Below the pieces are notes generated by a model. It was not told where the DNA came from. It did not search any database and saw nothing but the letters and a program-made list of their open reading frames with translations. A program made the translations under genes and the position numbers. From Microplitis mediator (lineage: Eukaryota; Arthropoda; Insecta; Hymenoptera; Braconidae): 64,000 nucleotides of DNA. The stretch spans positions 2,728,001-2,792,000 of the forward strand of contig NC_079971.1 in assembly GCF_029852145.1 (NCBI RefSeq), read 5' to 3'. Shown here piece by piece: positions 60,986-64,000 of this stretch (its first letter is position 1; each line of letters opens with the position of its first letter).

Positions 60986-60991
60986 GTAAGT

Positions 60992-61496
60992 ATTAGAGTA
61001 ACATGAAGATGAGAAAGTTCATCTTTTCAATTTCAATGGAATTGATATAGCAATTTAATCTAATGCTCCGTGATTGAATTCAAGGACAATTTACTTAAGA
61101 TTACAGTTATTAATACTGGAGGTTTTATTATAGTTAGAAATATAAATTATTATTGTTTTCTTTCAACATTTATATTTATAATGTTTTCTCTTATGTTTTG
61201 TTGAAGATGAAAATGGGAACTTGAGTTAAGTCACGATTCATGAGTATAGCACAGAACACAGGCACACTGAAAGAAACCACGTGCAGATAGATAATCGTGA
61301 GTTCTCCGCGGTACGCCGCGAGATTCTCAGCGGATGTCAATGAACTCTGGATAGGAGGGAAACCAAGGGCTGATGTGATGGGATATCGATTTGTCTATTT
61401 GAGAAAAAAAAAACGTTTACTACTTCTCTCGTCAATGCAACCTTGTATTTAAAAAAATAATATGGTTTTCCAGACTGATTTGGTAAAATAAAAATA
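60992..61496. other. Non-coding stretch
   Basis: No feature recognised. A short GC-rich palindrome-like patch (CTCCGCGGTACGCCGCGAG) is at about 61303. Confidence 0.35.
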
Positions 61497-61498
61497 TT

Positions 61499-61725
61499 TA
61501 CTCTACTCTCTAAACACGAATAAGTGAAATAAGTGAATATTCACTAATTCTGAGTGCCAACCGAACCACTTTTTGAAATTAGTGGTTCGGTTTGCACTTG
61601 GAATTAGTGAATATTTACTTATTTCCACTAATTCATGTTTAGAGAGTTATGAGTGAACTAGCAAAATTCACTAACAAATAGTGAGTATTCACTAATTTTC
61701 ACTAATTCAGTTTTGAAGAGTAGCC
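61499..61725. repeat. GTGAATATTCAC-family foldback, best copy
   Basis: ACTCTCTAAACACGAATAAG on the left and CACTAATTCATGTTTAGAGAGT on the right (about 61499-61648). At the centre GAACCACTTTTTGAAATTAG faces the inverse; a second partial unit follows to 61725. Confidence 0.8.
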
Positions 61726-62049
61726 CATCTTGGTTGTTGGAAGAAGATTATAGACGAACTGTTTTTTCTCAAAATTTCCTAATTAATCATTATTTTCTTC
61801 AAAGATTAATTCTTTAGGTCTGAGAATCTTCTCCAGTCATTCACTTATTGTCAATTAAGTCGTCACGAACTAGATGTTTACAGCCCAAATCAAACCTATA
61901 TTATGTACTTCACTTTTTATTTAATGGCTTGAACTGTTTTAGTTCAAGCCGTTGAGTATTTGGCTTTAGTTTTTGCTTTGAGAAAGTTATGTAGAATATA
62001 AGCGTGTTGTGCAGATGAAGTTTTATTAGAATGGAGTTGATGTCGATAG

Positions 62050-62200
62050 GTCGGCCGGCGCGAATCCCAGGTCCGAAAGACCTCATACCTTTTTTTTTGT
62101 GAGTGAAAAACTCTTTCGGCTTTCACTGGGATTCGAACCCACGCCTGGCCAGTGGTTAACTTCGGGAGGCCTAAGTCTTACGCTAGGTAATGTCGAAACA
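62050..62200 (-). repeat. tRNA-derived SINE-like fragment
   Basis: On the minus strand GTGGGTTCGAATCCCAG is a good B box (62139-62131 core), and CTAGCGTAAGACTTAGG upstream resembles an A box. A tail with a T-run and a second GAATCCCAG word follows. Confidence 0.5.
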
Positions 62201-62235
62201 TGTTAATTCTACCACTGATAGAAGTATTTCCTTAA

Positions 62236-62475
62236 GACGCGTTTTCATTTGTTTCTCTATTCGCACTCAAGTGGATAAACGGTACTATCTTTGTTGCACT
62301 TGTACAGTAAATGGAAACTTCGTCCAAGCTTTTCTCGTAAACAAATGGAAGTTGTCAAAAAATTGAAGTGCGCTTCGCTAGTTCATAGAGTAAAGCATCG
62401 GGTCTGTGTCTTTATTTAGCGTTTAGGGTTTTTATCTCAGAGAAAAGCTTGGACAAAATTATCTGAAAACGGTTC
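62236..62475. mobile_element. 240-bp TTAA-flanked MITE, copy B
   Basis: Nearly identical to 32223-32462, same orientation and same length, flanked by TTAA at 62232-62235 and 62476-62479. Confidence 0.85.
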
Positions 62476-62525
62476 TTAAGTCTTCAAAAGGTTTTGTCAT
62501 ATATGACAAACAACCTGTATATCGA

Positions 62526-62662
62526 AGTGTTTTAATTTAAAACACCTAAGTTTTTATTGCTATTTAAATGCACTTTCTAAATGTGTGCAAGTGTTTAAAA
62601 AGTGACTATAATATATTTAAATGGCAATAAAACACTTAGGTGTCTTTAAAAAAACACTTGGT
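62526..62662. repeat. Foldback MITE with AGTGTTTT/AAAACACT ends
   Basis: AACACCTAAGTTTTTATTGC on the left and GCAATAAAACACTTAGGTGT on the right form roughly 45-bp arms. Confidence 0.65.
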
Positions 62663-64000
62663 CTAAACGCGATTTTGTAATGAAATATTGCCATCATAGC
62701 AACTTATCGCTTCGTCAAACACGTTTAGTTAATACGAGAGCGAGCCACTTACCGGTTGGTAGCTGTCATCACTAATGGGATTCCCAGCATAACTAACCTC
62801 TAAATAATTAACGGAGTATTACGATGTCGAGGTGAAGAATATCGTTAAAATTAGCATCAGAGTTTTTTTTTATAACACTTGATGGCGAAAAGTTTCGGCA
62901 CTCGTTGAAACTAAACAGAAAAAAAGAATCTGTTGGCGAAAAAATTTGTACTCGACTCAAGAAAATTTTTGTCATCAATATTCATAGTGCGGAACATTTC
63001 TTGCGCCAAGATATCCTTTTTTTTGTATAAAGCTTTACTGAACCGTAGATTAAACTGATTTCGACGAATTGAACTTTATTCTGCTAGCCCTGAAAAATAT
63101 GATATTCGGATCTTTTTGTTTGAATTCAATTTCGTTTTATTATGTAATTTTTAGGCTATATTTCGACACTTCTTGAATACCTCGCACTAGTTGCTTAAGA
63201 ATCTTGAAGTTATGCTGAAATTTTTCGTCTCGAAACTCGACAACTTCAAATCGTTAATTCATGAGCAAGTGAATCAAATTGAGAAGATATTCTCAATTCT
63301 TTCAAGTGGATAAACATGTGGGTTTAAATGATAATAGAAACAATAAAATAATGAAGGTTTTTATTTAAATACACAATCAAATTTCAATAGGATGATTTCG
63401 TCTACTGAAATTTTCCGAAATAAAAAGGGAAATAAGATTTATAAAAAATATACGGGTAAGTTGTAATTATTACACAGTATATTTAACAGACGGTCAAAAA
63501 CTCGCAGAACCAGGCCTCTTATAGTCTTATTTTAATTTTTTTTCTCTCCTCTTTCTTCACTCTTCCACTTCCCCGGCCGCCCACTCGACGATCCCACTCA
63601 TTCATTCCAACTTGCTATTGCGCGTCCTTCCAAAGCCACCTCAGCTGTACGGCTTTTATCCCAGCACTTAGTCTCATCTTCTTTGTTCATATACGTGTTC
63701 TTCATTGCATTACTGAGAGGGCAAAAGATATTCAGGTTCTACTGAATTTTAATGGCTTTACCACCTTTATTATTCAACAAAATTCTTAAGATTTACTTTT
63801 TTAAATTACACATTGCAGTAGTCCAAATAATTATCTATATAAAACGTTTTCAAATATTTAACAGGATCAACTATCGATCGTAAAATATACAACTAATTTA
63901 TACATTTTTATGCTTCAACTCCGGAACAAATTTTTTTTTTTTTCGATTCTCAAACATTTGTATAGGTGAACCAGTCGCTTGAGATATCGATTCGCAGGTG
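62663..64000. other. Non-coding right end of window
   Basis: Includes CATAACTAACCTCTAAATAATT near 62788, a relative of the repeat at 43560. No gene recognised. Confidence 0.4.

Noticed and set aside
62124..62195. Functional tRNA gene
   Set aside because: The B box is good, but a closed acceptor stem and anticodon arm cannot be drawn; SINE-like is the better reading.

Overview
The window looks like AT-rich insect nuclear DNA. A wasp-like (hymenopteran) host is my guess from the style of the repeats, and nothing in the sequence proves it. It has two halves: an integrated Polinton/Maverick (polintovirus-like) element on the left, and a repeat-dense host intron and intergenic landscape on the right.

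The Polinton runs from 1981 to 30888. Its outer ends are matching inverted repeats that begin AGTAGTAGTAGTATTGCC, and they are flanked by a perfect 6-bp target-site duplication, ATTAAT (1975-1980 and 30889-30894). The element as assembled contains its left 11.6 kb twice. Positions 1984-13562 recur at a constant offset of +11955 (13939-25517), separated by a 100-N gap (13563-13662) and 276 bp of unrelated sequence. Without the duplicate the element would be about 16.95 kb, a normal Polinton size. The duplication is most likely a scaffolding artefact or a join of two insertions.

Polinton gene order is: two small leftward genes (one spliced, one with a TATA box and a leader intron); a rightward protein-primed DNA polymerase whose N-terminal part is assembled from three upstream exons; an RNase H-fold-like protein of unknown role; an A32/FtsK-HerA packaging ATPase; a single-BIR (IAP-like) protein; a small basic protein; a 289-aa conserved-type protein; a DDE integrase; a penton-like minor capsid protein; a basic pX/pVI-like core protein; the double-jelly-roll major capsid protein; a paralogue of the RNase H-like protein; and an adenain-type cysteine protease. 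No frame is visibly broken in the copy that crosses the whole element, so it could encode integration, replication, packaging, maturation and capsid functions.

The host part (1-1974 and 30895-64000) has few genes. Two leftward exons of a Rab26/Rab37-like small GTPase are recognisable (46560-46327 and 36432-36325), separated by about 9.9 kb. The remaining exons are not seen and probably lie beyond the left edge, so the Polinton may sit inside a Rab intron. A decayed P-element/THAP9-like transposase lies at about 51.7-52.3 kb. Everything else recognised is repeats: two families of short DNA transposons with CCC...GGG ends and 2-bp target duplications, a TTAA-flanked 240-bp MITE present twice, large foldbacks, tRNA-derived SINE-like fragments, and many arrays built from a single palindromic word.
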